Source of the DNA: Planctomycetota bacterium
GTDB lineage: Bacteria > Planctomycetota > Phycisphaerae > Phycisphaerales > UBA1924
Assembly (NCBI GenBank): GCA_014584315.1
Contig: JACTNA010000018.1
Span: 248,001-312,000, forward strand
DNA: 64,000 nucleotides
Direction of reading: 5' to 3'
The notes beneath the pieces are model-generated. The model was given only the letters and a program-made list of their open reading frames with translations, was not told where the DNA came from and made no database searches. Every line of letters starts with the position of its first letter. The stretch's first letter is position 1. The position numbers were made by a program, and so were the translations under genes. This document shows, one piece after another, positions 49,169 through 58,564 of this stretch.

Positions 49169-49915
49169 CTAGAGGCCCGACACGATCGCCTCGCGGATGG
49201 GCACGAGGAGTGTGGGGACGACTCGGGAGTCGATGAGGTCCTCGCCGCGTTCGGCGAGCGTGGCGATGGTCTCGGGCAGTTCGCTCAGTTCGCCGAAGGG
49301 GCCGTTTCGTCGCACGGTGAGGTAGACGCTGATCGGCTCCTCGCCGCGTTCGCGCTCGCGGTCCTCGCCGGAGGCGGGTCGGGTGCGGACCTCGAAGTAG
49401 GCCTCGTACTCCCCCCCCCCGCCGAGCGCGAGGCCCAGCACGGGCTGGCAGTCGATCGGCCCCGCGCCCGGGATGTCGGCGAGCGCGCCGAGGGGCGAGC
49501 CGCCGAGCAGCGCGCCGGCCACGATCGAGTCGTGGTTCCCGCCCGCGGAGAGGTCGAACCCGTAGAGGAGTTCCACGAAGTCCACGTCCAGCGGGCTGAC
49601 GCTGAGGAAGTAGGGCGCGATCTCGGCGACGGTCCGGTGCAGGGCGTAGGCGTCGCCGAGCGAATCGCCGTTCACGACGCCCGAGCGGATCGAGTTCGAC
49701 CGCACCGCGACCCACCGGTGCGGCGACTCGCCGGGTGGGGTGTCCAGCGAGAGTTCCTCGCGGTAGCGCCGGAAGTGCGACATCGACGGGTACTGGCGGC
49801 GGAGGCGCTCGAAGAGTTCGAGCGTCTGCTCGCGCCCGCGGGGCAGGTCGAGCTTGAGGCTCACCTTCTGGTTCACATAGAAGTCCGAGCACAACGCCCG
49901 GTAGCTCGCCGACAT
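49169..49915 (-). CDS. Conserved protein of unknown function
   Basis: 248 residues from the ATG at 49915 (MSASYRALCSDFYVNQKV); the frame extends 15 codons further but the Met here fits the start of the conserved block. It is a soluble protein with no signal peptide or membrane segment. Two conserved-looking blocks, LPRGREQTLELFERLRRQYP and WVAVRSNSIRSGVVN, precede a mixed alpha/beta region and end LLVPIREAIVSGL. No catalytic motif is identifiable. I believe related proteins occur in other planctomycetes, but I cannot name the family. Transcribed with the neighbouring SHOCT-like gene. Confidence 0.65.
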   Translation of the reverse strand: MSASYRALCSDFYVNQKVSLKLDLPRGREQTLELFERLRRQYPSMSHFRRYREELSLDTPPGESPHRWVAVRSNSIRSGVVNGDSLGDAYALHRTVAEIAPYFLSVSPLDVDFVELLYGFDLSAGGNHDSIVAGALLGGSPLGALADIPGAGPIDCQPVLGLALGGGGEYEAYFEVRTRPASGEDRERERGEEPISVYLTVRRNGPFGELSELPETIATLAERGEDLIDSRVVPTLLVPIREAIVSGL

Positions 49916-49975
49916 CTCGGACACCTCCGCTCGTTCGCACCAGTCTATCGGCCGGGGCACGCCGCGCCCCCCGAC

Positions 49976-50668
49976 TCAGCCCAGCAACCACCGCACGACC
50001 GCCGGCGGGTCGCTCAGGTCGGTGAAGACCTCGTCCGCGCCCGCGGCCCGCAGCGTCTGCTCCGGAAACGACCCCGTGGCCACCGCGAGCGATCGGCATC
50101 CGTTCGCCCTCGCGCACGCCACGTCGTGTACGGTGTCGCCCACGATCGTCACGCGATCCGCCCGCACCGGACCCGCCGCCGCGTCGGCGTACCGCTCGAT
50201 CGCCACGGCGGGCAGGTGGTCGCGGCTGGGCGGCTCGTGCGGCGACTCGTCCCCCCAGACACGGATCGGGAACCGATCCGCGTCCAGCCCGCAGGCGCCG
50301 AGTTTCAGGCGGCCCGTCTCCTCGAAGTTGCCGGTCAGCAGGCCCAGCGTGACACCGGCCTCGCACGCGAGCGCGTCGACCAGGTCATGGACGCCGGGCA
50401 GCGCACGCGCGATCCCCGGGGTGCGCAGCCCCTCGACGAGCGCCACCCGGTACTCGCGTCGCATCGCGGCCAGGCGATCGGGCGTCGGCTGAAGGCCGTT
50501 GCGCCTCAACAGGTCCGTCAGGATCAGCGGGTCGAGGCGGCCGGCGAACTCGACGCCGTCGGGCGTGAACGACGGCCCGTAGAGGCGCCGCCCCGCCTCG
50601 GCCATCGCGTGGCGGCCTACACCGCTGGTGGTGACCAGCGTCGCGTCGATGTCGAACAGAATCAGCAT
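49976..50668 (-). CDS. HAD-superfamily phosphatase-like hydrolase
   Basis: 230 residues. Motif I is FDIDATLV, with the nucleophile Asp and the second Asp; the usual DxDGT is here DIDAT. A helical cap follows (about 15-85). Motif II is LLTGNFEETG, and motif IV is VTIVGDTVHDVACARANG, supplying the magnesium-binding Asp pair. The layout matches phosphoglycolate-phosphatase-like members that remove phosphate from small metabolites. No signal peptide. It begins 44 bases after the acylphosphatase stop; both enzymes act on small phosphate compounds and may be cotranscribed. Substrate unknown. Confidence 0.88.
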   Translation of the reverse strand: MLILFDIDATLVTTSGVGRHAMAEAGRRLYGPSFTPDGVEFAGRLDPLILTDLLRRNGLQPTPDRLAAMRREYRVALVEGLRTPGIARALPGVHDLVDALACEAGVTLGLLTGNFEETGRLKLGACGLDADRFPIRVWGDESPHEPPSRDHLPAVAIERYADAAAGPVRADRVTIVGDTVHDVACARANGCRSLAVATGSFPEQTLRAAGADEVFTDLSDPPAVVRWLLG

Positions 50669-50712
50669 GGATGGCTCGGGGGCCGATGCTACGCAGCGGG
50701 AGCAGGAGCGCC

Positions 50713-50982
50713 TCAGGAGAGCACGCGGAACCCTGCCTCGCCCTCGATGACGCTCACCACGTCGGCCCGCTCATCCCGGATGAACCCGCGCATGCGCTCG
50801 CGCAGGTCGATGAGGAAGAGTTCGATCTCGGGCGGCCCGCCCTGGACCTCGACGGCGACGCCCCCATCCGGCTCGTTGCGGACCCAGCCGGTGAGGGCGT
50901 ATGACTCGGCGATGTGGCGTGTGGTGGCGCGGAAGCCGACCCCCTGAACGTGCCCGGTGAAGGTGATGCGCCGCCGCTCCAT
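50713..50982 (-). CDS. acyP: Acylphosphatase
   Basis: 89 residues, the normal family length. The signature FTGHVQGVGFRATTRHIA contains the phosphate-binding loop with its Arg, and TGWVRNEPDGGVAVEVQG holds the catalytic Asn. It hydrolyses acyl phosphates in the cytoplasm. The ATG at 50982 begins MERRRITFTGHVQG; a longer frame of 12 codons has no similarity. Divergent from dnaG across a gap of nearly 400 bases. Confidence 0.94.
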   Translation of the reverse strand: MERRRITFTGHVQGVGFRATTRHIAESYALTGWVRNEPDGGVAVEVQGGPPEIELFLIDLRERMRGFIRDERADVVSVIEGEAGFRVLS

Positions 50983-51363
50983 GTCGCAAGTTTCCCCGGT
51001 CCGGCCGCGTGCTGCCACTCTGGTCCGATAGGGATGCGCCGCGATGGTCCTATCAATATACGAACAGACGGGTCGTCGGGTGCCGTCGAGGCCGGCAGAT
51101 TCTCATAAGTCCTTACGGGAGAATGATTTGCGGTTGTCGGTCTTGGGATTCGTTGATTCCGTTGGAACCTGTGCTAGCGTTGGAAGGTTGGACCAGCGGG
51201 GTCGCTCGCCCATCGTCCCGTCAGGGCATCGTCCCTGGGGGCAGCACCGTTTCCGAGCGATGCCGAAAGCGGGGCCGTCCGCGCAACAAGCGCCCCATCG
51301 GAAGGGCGCACGCCACGCGCGGCTAGACACGGACTCTCGCGCGGACACCGTCCGCTCCCCGTC
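50983..51363. other. Divergent region before dnaG
   Basis: 381 bases between acyP and dnaG, locally AT-richer than its surroundings. It holds GATAGG/CCTATC (51027-51032 and 51049-51054), each preceded by or containing TGGTCC, and a 6-bp inverted repeat ATTCTC/GAGAAT (51099-51104 and 51119-51124). It presumably carries the dnaG-rpoD promoter, but no hexamer pair is convincing. No RNA gene recognised. Confidence 0.5.
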
Positions 51364-53268
51364 GTGACCAGCAGGACGCTCGGTTCGGGAGCACGCCGGC
51401 CTTCGACCGGCCTGACGGACGCGACATCTGTGGCCGACCAGAACGCACAACGGAGTGACCGCGAGCGCGTGCGCGACGCCTCGGACATTGCGCGCATCGT
51501 GGGCGAGCACGTTGCGTTGCGGGCGCGCGGGCGTGAGTACGTCGGGTTGTGCCCGTTCCACGACGACCACCGGCCGTCGATGAACGTCGTGCCCGCGAAG
51601 CAGATCTTCCACTGCTTCGTGTGCGGCGCGGGGGGCGACGTGTTCACGTTCGTGCAGAAGTACCACCGCATGGACTTTCCCGAGGCGCTGCGGTACCTCG
51701 CCGAGCGGGCGGGCATTCATCTGGCGCGGCGCGATGCGCCTCGCTCCGCGGACGGACTGTCGCGGGCCGACCTGCTGGGCGCGAACGCCGAGGCGCAGGC
51801 GTTCTTCCAGGCGCTGCTGCGGCACGAGGAGCACGGCGCGGCGGCCCGGGGCGTCGTCGAACGGCGGGGCATCTCGCCGGAGATGGTCGAGCGTTTCGGG
51901 ATCGGGGCGTCGCCCGACCGCTGGGACGGGCTGCTGCTGCGACTGCGCCAGAGGCAACTGGACGTCCGACGCTTCGTGGCCGCGGGCCTGCTGCGCGAGA
52001 AGGACGGCGGGTGGTACGACACGTTCCGCAACCGGCTGACGTTCCCGATCCACGACAAGGCGGGGCGCGTGATCGCGTTCGGCGGGCGGCGCATCGACGA
52101 CAACGACGACCCGAAGTACCTGAACTCGCCGGAATCCGCGGTGTTCGACAAGTCGTCGGCGATCTTCGGCATCCACCAGGCCGCCCGCGCCATCCAGCGC
52201 GAGGGCGTGGCGATCATCACCGAGGGGTACACCGACGCGATCGCGTGCCATCAGGCGGGGTTCGAGCACGTCGTGGCCACGCTGGGGACCGCGCTCACGC
52301 GCCAGCACGCGGCGGAACTGCGGACGCGCTGCGACCGGATCGTGCTGCTGTTCGACGGCGACACGGCGGGGCTGAAGGCGGCGGACCGGGCCGCGGAGGT
52401 CTTCTTTTCGCAGCCGGTGGACGTGCGGATCGCGACGCTGAGCCGGCACACGGACGCCAAGGACCCGGACGAACTGCTCAAGCGGCCGGGCGGGGCGGAG
52501 GTCTTCCGGCGGGTCATCGACTCGTCGGTCGAACTGCTGGAGTACCGGTTCGAGCGGCTGCGCGAGCGGGTGGCGGGGGCGGGATTGTCCGCGCTGGAAC
52601 GGGCGACGAAGGAGGAACTGTCGCTGCTGAGCGACCTGGGCCTGTCGCGGGCCGAGCCGATCCGGCGGCAACTGGTGATCCGCAGGCTGAGCGAGGTGAC
52701 GGGCCTCGACGACCGGACGCTGGCGCAGGCGGCCCGCGCGGGGGCGAAGCGGAGAGCGGGGGGTGAGGCCGACGACTCGCGGGATGAGGTCGCGGCGGAT
52801 CGGCCGGCGACGGCGCGGCTGGGGCCTGCGGAGACCGCGCTCGGGTGCCTGCTGTGCGACGGCAGCCTGTGGGAGGCGCTGTCGGAGGACCAGCGCGACA
52901 GCCTGTTGGGCGCGGGCTACGCTTCGCCCCGGATGCAGTCGCTCGCTCGCGCCGTCGCTCGGATCACACAGGAAGGCCGCGCCCCCGGACTGGACGAAGC
53001 CCTCGCCGCCACGGATGAGGAGACGACGGCCGCGGCGGCGGTGGAACTGCACCAGCGGATTTGGCGTGAGACGGACGAGGACGAGGCGCGGCTGCGGGCG
53101 TTGTTGCTCGACTGCGCGAAGCGTGCGGCGGCACTGCATCGGCATTCCGGGCCGACGGCTTCGGGCGACGCGGCGTCGGCGATCGAACGGATCAGATCGA
53201 AGCACCGCGCCCTGGGCGGGGATGCGCTCGCGCTCCCGCGTCCTGCGGCGGGGTTGGGACCGAGTTGA
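51364..53268 (+). CDS. dnaG: DNA primase
   Basis: 634 residues from a GTG at 51364; a GTG at 51430 would give 612 residues starting VADQNAQRSD and is about equally likely. The CHC2 zinc finger (GLCPFHDDHRPSMNVVP, then FHCFVCGAGGDVFTF) binds template. The catalytic core carries FRNRLTFPIHD, GGRRIDDNDDPKYLNSPE and the TOPRIM pieces IITEGYTDAIACHQAG and VLLFDGDTAGLKAAD. A helicase-binding C-terminal region of low similarity follows. It makes the RNA primers for replication. rpoD follows 87 bases downstream, the conserved dnaG-rpoD order of the macromolecular-synthesis operon; rpsU is not upstream. Confidence 0.95.
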   Translation: MTSRTLGSGARRPSTGLTDATSVADQNAQRSDRERVRDASDIARIVGEHVALRARGREYVGLCPFHDDHRPSMNVVPAKQIFHCFVCGAGGDVFTFVQKYHRMDFPEALRYLAERAGIHLARRDAPRSADGLSRADLLGANAEAQAFFQALLRHEEHGAAARGVVERRGISPEMVERFGIGASPDRWDGLLLRLRQRQLDVRRFVAAGLLREKDGGWYDTFRNRLTFPIHDKAGRVIAFGGRRIDDNDDPKYLNSPESAVFDKSSAIFGIHQAARAIQREGVAIITEGYTDAIACHQAGFEHVVATLGTALTRQHAAELRTRCDRIVLLFDGDTAGLKAADRAAEVFFSQPVDVRIATLSRHTDAKDPDELLKRPGGAEVFRRVIDSSVELLEYRFERLRERVAGAGLSALERATKEELSLLSDLGLSRAEPIRRQLVIRRLSEVTGLDDRTLAQAARAGAKRRAGGEADDSRDEVAADRPATARLGPAETALGCLLCDGSLWEALSEDQRDSLLGAGYASPRMQSLARAVARITQEGRAPGLDEALAATDEETTAAAAVELHQRIWRETDEDEARLRALLLDCAKRAAALHRHSGPTASGDAASAIERIRSKHRALGGDALALPRPAAGLGPS

Positions 53269-53355
53269 GGAGACGGGCGTGCGCCATCGACGGCGCTTCA
53301 GTGCAGCGCAGGACCATCTTCATCGGGGGGCGAGGGACGCCCCGGGGAGAGCGCA

Positions 53356-55326
53356 GTGATCGGCGAACTTCATCCGGCATTGGCACAGATGATCGAGGTC
53401 GGGCGGCAGCGCGGGTGGCTCTCGTACGAGGAGCTGAACAACACGCTGCCCGACGAGATGGTCGACCCGGACCGCATCGACGAACTGCTCGCCATCATGG
53501 ACGCGCAGGGCATCGAGCTGGTCGATGAGCTCGAGTATCGTGCGCGTCTGCACCGCGACTCGATCAAGCGGGGCGACGAGCCGGGGCACAACCCGCTCGT
53601 CGGCACGCCGCTCGGGGGCGCGGGCGCTGGCCTGCCCAAGCAGTTCCGCGCCATGAGCGTGGCGGGTGGCGAGCGGACGGAGGTCTCGGCGGCGCTGCAG
53701 CGCGAACTCTCCGAGGACGCTCGGGCTGAGATGACGCAGGCCGCGATCGACGTGGCCGAGGCGGAAGCGCTGGACCCCGAGACGCTGCAGCGTGAACTGG
53801 ACGAGTCGGCGGGGGACGAGCCGGGTGGCAAGCGGATCGACGACCCGGTGCGGATGTACCTGACGCAGATGGGGTCGATCCCGCTGCTGACGCGCGAGGA
53901 GGAGATCCGGCTCGCCAAGAAGATCGAGACGACGCGGATGATCTTCCGGCGCCGCTGCCTGGAGAGCGACTACGTCGTGCAGCAGGCGGTGGAGACGCTG
54001 CGGATGGTGGATGCGGGTTCGCTGCCGTTCGACCGGACGATGCGCATCTCGACGGCGGAGGAGAACGCGAAGGAGAAGATCGCCCGTCGCATCCCGGCGA
54101 ACCTGCGGACGATCGAGCAGTTGCTGGCGTTGAACCGGGCGGACTGGGCGGCGGTCGAGTCGTGCCGGAAGCGCGACAGGCGCAAGGCGGGGGCGCTGAC
54201 GGCCCGGATCGCCACGCGCCGGCGGCGCATGGCCGCGCTCACGGAGGAGTTGAGCCTGCGGACCGGGCGGATCATCCCGCTGATGCGCAAGTTGCGCTCG
54301 ATCAGCAAGAAGATGACGGACCTCGAGGCGGAGTTGCTGAAGGCGGAGCGGTTCCCGAAGCGCTACGACCCCGAGGACGTGGAGGTGATGCGCGACGAGC
54401 TGGCGGGCCTGCGCTCGCTGGTGCTCGAGACGCCGGGGGAACTGGCGGGGCGGGTGCGGGCGATCAACACGGTGTTCTGGGAGTACGAGCAGGCGAAGCG
54501 CGACCTCTCGGGCGGGAACCTGCGGCTGGTGGTCTCGATCGCGAAGAAGTACCGCAACCGCGGGCTGTCGTTCCTGGACGTGATTCAGGAGGGCAACACG
54601 GGCCTGATGCGCGCGGTGGACAAGTACGAGTACAAGCGGGGGTACAAGTTCTCGACCTACGCGACGTGGTGGATCCGGCAGGCGATCACGCGGGCGATCG
54701 CGGACCACGCCCGCACGATCCGCATCCCGGTCCACATGATCGAGACGATGTCGAGGCTGCGGAACCTGCAGAAGCAGGTCCACCAGGAGACGGGCGTCGA
54801 GCCGACGCTGGACGAGCTGGCGGAGATGTCGGGGATGAACATCGCCGAGGTCCGGCGGGTGATGAAGATCTCGCGTCACCCCGTCTCGCTCGACCGCCCG
54901 GTGGGCGAGAGCGAGGACAGTTACTTCGGCGACTTCATCGAGGACGAGTCCCAGGCGCAGCCGACCGAGAACGCGGCGCAGGACATGCTCAAGCAGCGGA
55001 TCGAGGCGGTGCTCAAGACGCTGACCTACCGCGAGCGCGAGATCATCAAGTTGCGCTACGGCATCGGGGACGGGTACACGTACACGCTGGAGGAGGTCGG
55101 GCGGATCTTCAAGGTCACGCGCGAGCGGGTGCGGCAGGTCGAGGCCAAGGCCATCCGCAAGCTGCAGCACCCGGTCCGCGCCCGCAAACTCCAGGGCTTC
55201 GTGGACGGCTCGGTCTACCGCGAGGTTCGGGCGGAGGCCGAGTCGCCCGATGACCCGACCGGCGCGCTGGCCGAGCACGACGCCGCGATCGACCGGGAGG
55301 ACGCCGGGTTCGACGCCGAGGTCTGA
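53356..55326 (+). CDS. rpoD: Primary sigma factor of RNA polymerase (sigma-70)
   Basis: 656 residues from a GTG at 53356, preceded by GGGGAGAG. Region 1.1 (about 1-75) is present. Region 1.2 begins [17 protein letters not shown] at about 161. A charged non-conserved segment covers about 210-380. Region 2 ([20 protein letters not shown], then [14 protein letters not shown]) reads the -10, and region 4 has the helix-turn-helix [20 protein letters not shown] at about 577-600, which reads the -35. The intact region 1.1 and length identify the housekeeping factor, consistent with the TTGACA-type promoters seen elsewhere in this window. Confidence 0.97.
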   Translation: MIGELHPALAQMIEVGRQRGWLSYEELNNTLPDEMVDPDRIDELLAIMDAQGIELVDELEYRARLHRDSIKRGDEPGHNPLVGTPLGGAGAGLPKQFRAMSVAGGERTEVSAALQRELSEDARAEMTQAAIDVAEAEALDPETLQRELDESAGDEPGGKRIDDPVRMYLTQMGSIPLLTREEEIRLAKKIETTRMIFRRRCLESDYVVQQAVETLRMVDAGSLPFDRTMRISTAEENAKEKIARRIPANLRTIEQLLALNRADWAAVESCRKRDRRKAGALTARIATRRRRMAALTEELSLRTGRIIPLMRKLRSISKKMTDLEAELLKAERFPKRYDPEDVEVMRDELAGLRSLVLETPGELAGRVRAINTVFWEYEQAKRDLSGGNLRLVVSIAKKYRNRGLSFLDVIQEGNTGLMRAVDKYEYKRGYKFSTYATWWIRQAITRAIADHARTIRIPVHMIETMSRLRNLQKQVHQETGVEPTLDELAEMSGMNIAEVRRVMKISRHPVSLDRPVGESEDSYFGDFIEDESQAQPTENAAQDMLKQRIEAVLKTLTYREREIIKLRYGIGDGYTYTLEEVGRIFKVTRERVRQVEAKAIRKLQHPVRARKLQGFVDGSVYREVRAEAESPDDPTGALAEHDAAIDREDAGFDAEV

Positions 55327-55381
55327 CGCCCGCGTCGGCCGCCGGGGTCCGGGCCGCCCGCGCCGCGGGTACGCTCATTCC

Positions 55382-55822
55382 ATGACCAAGGCGCTGCTGA
55401 CCGTCCTGCTGCTCGTCGCGTCCAACCTCTTCATGACCTTCGCCTGGTACGGGCACCTGAAGGCGCGGTCGTGGACGCTCTTCACGGCGATCGCGGTCTC
55501 GTGGCTGATCGCGCTGCCGGAGTATGTCTTGCAGGTGCCCGCGAACCGCATCGGGCACGCGGGCATGGGGGGGCCGTTCACGGCCCCGCAACTGAAGATT
55601 CTGCAGGAGGCGATCACGCTGACGGTGTTCACCGTGTTCGTGCTGGCGTTCCTGAAGGAGAAGCCGCGGATCAACGACTACGTCGCGTTCGGGTTGATCA
55701 TGCTGGCGGTGGTGGTGGCGATGTGGGGCAAGGGCGGGCCGCTCGTCGCCGGGCACACGCCCGCTGAACCGGCCGCGAGCGTGGGCGAACGTTCGCACGG
55801 GCCGGATGGCGACGCACGCTGA
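55382..55822 (+). CDS. DUF486 (DMT-like) small membrane protein
   Basis: 146 residues from the ATG at 55382. Four membrane helices at about 4-24, 34-50, 82-100 and 108-124, with LFMTFAWYGHLKARSW and SWLIALPEYVLQVPANRIGH in the first loops, as in the DUF486 family related to drug/metabolite transporters. A polar tail of about 22 residues follows. Substrate unknown. It begins 55 bases after rpoD, so readthrough is likely, and it ends at a strong hairpin. Confidence 0.88.
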   Translation: MTKALLTVLLLVASNLFMTFAWYGHLKARSWTLFTAIAVSWLIALPEYVLQVPANRIGHAGMGGPFTAPQLKILQEAITLTVFTVFVLAFLKEKPRINDYVAFGLIMLAVVVAMWGKGGPLVAGHTPAEPAASVGERSHGPDGDAR

Positions 55823-55830
55823 GCGCAAAC

Positions 55831-55862
55831 GAACACGCGGACGCCGGAGCGTCCGCGTGTTC
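55831..55862. terminator. Bidirectional terminator hairpin
   Basis: Perfect 14-bp arms (55831-55844 and 55849-55862) around a CGGA tetraloop, between the convergent DUF486 and PEP-CTERM-like genes. The T-tract is short (GTTTGC on the minus side), but stem stability is very high. Confidence 0.75.
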
Positions 55863-55887
55863 TGTGAGTGTGCTGCGATCGAGCCGT

Positions 55888-56526
55888 TCAGCGGCGGCGG
55901 CGGATGCCGGCGAGTCCGGCCAGGCCGACGAGGGCGAGGCTGCCGGGCGCGGGGACAGTGATCGACCAGACGCTGAACTCCGCGTTGTCGCCGACGCCCT
56001 GGACGTGCTGGGCGATGCGCCAATCGGGGCCGCCGGAGGTCAGGGCGGCCTTGACGTCGCCGAAGGTGGTGCCGCCGACGTAGTCGAAGCGGATGGTGAG
56101 GGACTCTGTGCCGCCCTCGTTGATGCCGTTAACGGGGCGCGGGGACTCCGCGCCGGCGGAGTAGAGGTTGCCGCCCCACGAGCCGCCGTAGGAGAAGCCG
56201 GGCTGGGCCGGGTTCCCCGGCGTTGCGCCGTCGGAGAAGTTCACGCCGACGGACTCGAAGACGATCGAGCCTCCGGTCAGGCCGGCGAAGGCCTCGAAGT
56301 AGACCGACGTGACCACGGCGGGGGCCGTCGAATCGTTGTAGAAGGTGATGTCGATGAAGGTGCCGCCGTCGACGAGGTCGGCCCAGAGGTCCAGGCCACC
56401 GATGTCGGCGTTGTCGGCGTTCTCGTAGACGAACAGGTCGATGCGATCCGCGAGGGCGGAACCAGCGCACAGACCGACCACACCGGCGAGGCACAGCCCC
56501 GCCACCCCCGACTTGCTACGGACCAT
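55888..56526 (-). CDS. Exported protein with PEP-CTERM-like sorting tail
   Basis: 212 residues. Signal peptide about 1-26 (ending GSALAD), a compact beta-rich body with no Cys after the signal, and a tail VPAPGSLALVGLAGLAGIRR. That tail is a Pro-containing motif, a hydrophobic helix and a basic end, the layout of PEP-CTERM sorting signals, though the canonical Pro-Glu-Pro is Pro-Ala-Pro. Such proteins are handled by an exosortase and sent to the surface or extracellular matrix; none is encoded in the window. A GAGGAGAG ribosome binding site lies before the ATG. The body's function is unknown. Confidence 0.8.
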   Translation of the reverse strand: MVRSKSGVAGLCLAGVVGLCAGSALADRIDLFVYENADNADIGGLDLWADLVDGGTFIDITFYNDSTAPAVVTSVYFEAFAGLTGGSIVFESVGVNFSDGATPGNPAQPGFSYGGSWGGNLYSAGAESPRPVNGINEGGTESLTIRFDYVGGTTFGDVKAALTSGGPDWRIAQHVQGVGDNAEFSVWSITVPAPGSLALVGLAGLAGIRRRR

Positions 56527-56768
56527 GTTTCGCTCTCCTCGTCTCTTCTCTACTCTTTTCGCCGACTGCTCCACTCAGGCGGACAAATCGCCGGAGGAAA
56601 GATGGAGCGGCCGGGCTTCTCTCTCGGCCACGAAGATACGGCAGAGGGTCTCGAGATGGAAGCCCCATCGCGCCAGATTGGTTCACTTTGGCAGTTTTCC
56701 CCCGCCTTTTTTCCGGGCTGGCCACCAGTGAACACACCGGGCCGCCTGTTCGTTTGGTGTTCGCGGAC

Positions 56769-58520
56769 TCAGTGACCGGCGAAATACCAAACAGATGCTG
56801 AATCGGGCTGCACAGGCGTCCCGAGGATGCCGGCCCGGATCAGTTCGATCGGGATCGCGTTGTGGGTCAGGACCGCGTCGTGGAACTCGCGGTCGGTCAT
56901 GCGCCCCGCGCCGACCGTCTCGGCGTGCAAGGCCCGGAGTTGCAGGCCGCCGATCATGTAGGCGACCTGGTAGAGCGGGCCGTAGTCGCCCCCGACGTAG
57001 CGTCGGACCTCGCTGGTCGCCCCGAGCCGCTCGTGCCCGACGCGATCGACGAGGAAGGCGATCATCTGGTCGGTGGTCATCTCGCCGAGGTGGAACCTGA
57101 GGCTGACGATGATGCGGGCGCAGCGGTGCATGCGCCAGAAGAGCATGCCGATCCGGTCCTCCGGCCCGCGTGCGAACCCCTTGTCCCAGAGCAACATCTC
57201 CCAGTGGAGCGCCCATCCTTCGATGAGGAACGGCGTGCGGAAGAGGGAGCGATAGGGACGCTCGCGCCGGGCGACGAAACCCTGGAGGTGGTGGCCGGGG
57301 ATGAGTTCGTGTGCGGCGACGATGCGTGTGAAGTGGCGGTTGTTGCCGCGCATGGACATCAACTTGTCGTCGTGGGGCATCGCGTCGGTGGGGTAGGCGA
57401 CGAGAATCTGCTGATTGTTGTAGGCGGCGAAGGGGAGGGTGCGCTGGCCCTGCGGCGAGAGCATGGTCAGCCTCCACGCCTCTTCGCAGAGTTCGGGGAC
57501 GGTGACGAGGTCGTGCTGCTTCACGAAGTCGATGCCCTGCCGGGCGAGGTCGGCCATGAGAGCGGCCTGCCCTCCGGGCGGCTCGTGGAGGCTCTTGACG
57601 TGCTCGAGCGCGGCCCGCCAATCCTCGCCGAAACCCAACTCGCGCGAGGCTCGGAGCATCTCGGCCTCGCACCAGGCGAACTCGCGTTCGGCGATGGCGA
57701 TGAGTTCCTCGGGGGTGTAGGGGATGAACTCCGACGCCAGGTCTGCGAGCAGTTTGTCGCGGCCGATCGGGTCGCCGATCAGCGGGTCGTCGTCCTTTCC
57801 CTTCAGGCCGGCGACCTGCTCGCGCAGGTGCTTGGCGTAGTCGGCCATGGCGGCGACGGCCTGCTCGTGCGGCTTGCGGACCCACCAGGAGAACTCGGGG
57901 AGGTAGCCGTCGTGGTATCGGAACCAGTCGTCGAGCGAGCGGCGGAGGGCGTCGGCGGCCGAGGCGGCGCGGGCCGCGACAACGGGCGAGACGAGCAGTG
58001 CATCGCCCGGCTCGTCGCCCTCCTTCAACTTGCGTCCGGCGTCGATGCGCTCGCGGACGGCCTTGATCTCGCTCTCGACCCCGGCCAGGCGTTCGGCCCA
58101 CTCGCGCGGCGTCGGCTCTTCCATCCTCGAACGCGACATGGCCAGTTCGATCACGAGCCTGCGGAAGGGGAGGAGCGTGTCCATCTCCGCGAGGCGCGCC
58201 CGCGACAGGGCCTGTTCCGCACGCTCGGAGGCAAGGTGAGTGCGCATGAGCACGTAGTCGATGCGGCCCTGCTGGTCGAGCGCGCCGAAGTCGAGGCCGT
58301 TCAGGCGCGCTTCCCACTCGTCCCACAGCGCACCTGTCCGGTCGAACGCCTCCTCGGCCCACGGCCAGTCGTAGAACGACCGCACCGATCCGCGGTCGGC
58401 GGAGTACTGCTGGATGAAATCGGCCAGGTCGCGGCCGGCCTGCGCCCGCGCCGTCCCCGGCGCGACGAGGCACGAACTCACACACCACACGATCCACGCC
58501 AGCAATGCGGTTCGATTCAC
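56769..58520 (-). CDS. DUF885 metal-dependent hydrolase, exported
   Basis: 583 residues from a GTG at 58520 (GGAG 8 bases upstream), which gives a signal peptide ending ARAQAG at about 27. An ATG at 58568 is an alternative but places the hydrophobic segment further in. The chain is almost entirely helical with RIVAAHELIPGHHLQGF, the HExxxxH-like motif of DUF885 proteins, which resemble thermolysin-like or M32-type peptidases. FLIEGWALHWEMLLWD supplies the likely second Glu ligand. Probably an extracytoplasmic peptidase; substrate unknown. It lies 44 bases downstream of the M24 peptidase, so two peptidases share a transcript. Confidence 0.86.
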   Translation of the reverse strand: MNRTALLAWIVWCVSSCLVAPGTARAQAGRDLADFIQQYSADRGSVRSFYDWPWAEEAFDRTGALWDEWEARLNGLDFGALDQQGRIDYVLMRTHLASERAEQALSRARLAEMDTLLPFRRLVIELAMSRSRMEEPTPREWAERLAGVESEIKAVRERIDAGRKLKEGDEPGDALLVSPVVAARAASAADALRRSLDDWFRYHDGYLPEFSWWVRKPHEQAVAAMADYAKHLREQVAGLKGKDDDPLIGDPIGRDKLLADLASEFIPYTPEELIAIAEREFAWCEAEMLRASRELGFGEDWRAALEHVKSLHEPPGGQAALMADLARQGIDFVKQHDLVTVPELCEEAWRLTMLSPQGQRTLPFAAYNNQQILVAYPTDAMPHDDKLMSMRGNNRHFTRIVAAHELIPGHHLQGFVARRERPYRSLFRTPFLIEGWALHWEMLLWDKGFARGPEDRIGMLFWRMHRCARIIVSLRFHLGEMTTDQMIAFLVDRVGHERLGATSEVRRYVGGDYGPLYQVAYMIGGLQLRALHAETVGAGRMTDREFHDAVLTHNAIPIELIRAGILGTPVQPDSASVWYFAGH

Positions 58521-58564
58521 GGTTTCGGCTCCGGTCGAGTGCACCGACCCGGAGCATACCGGAT

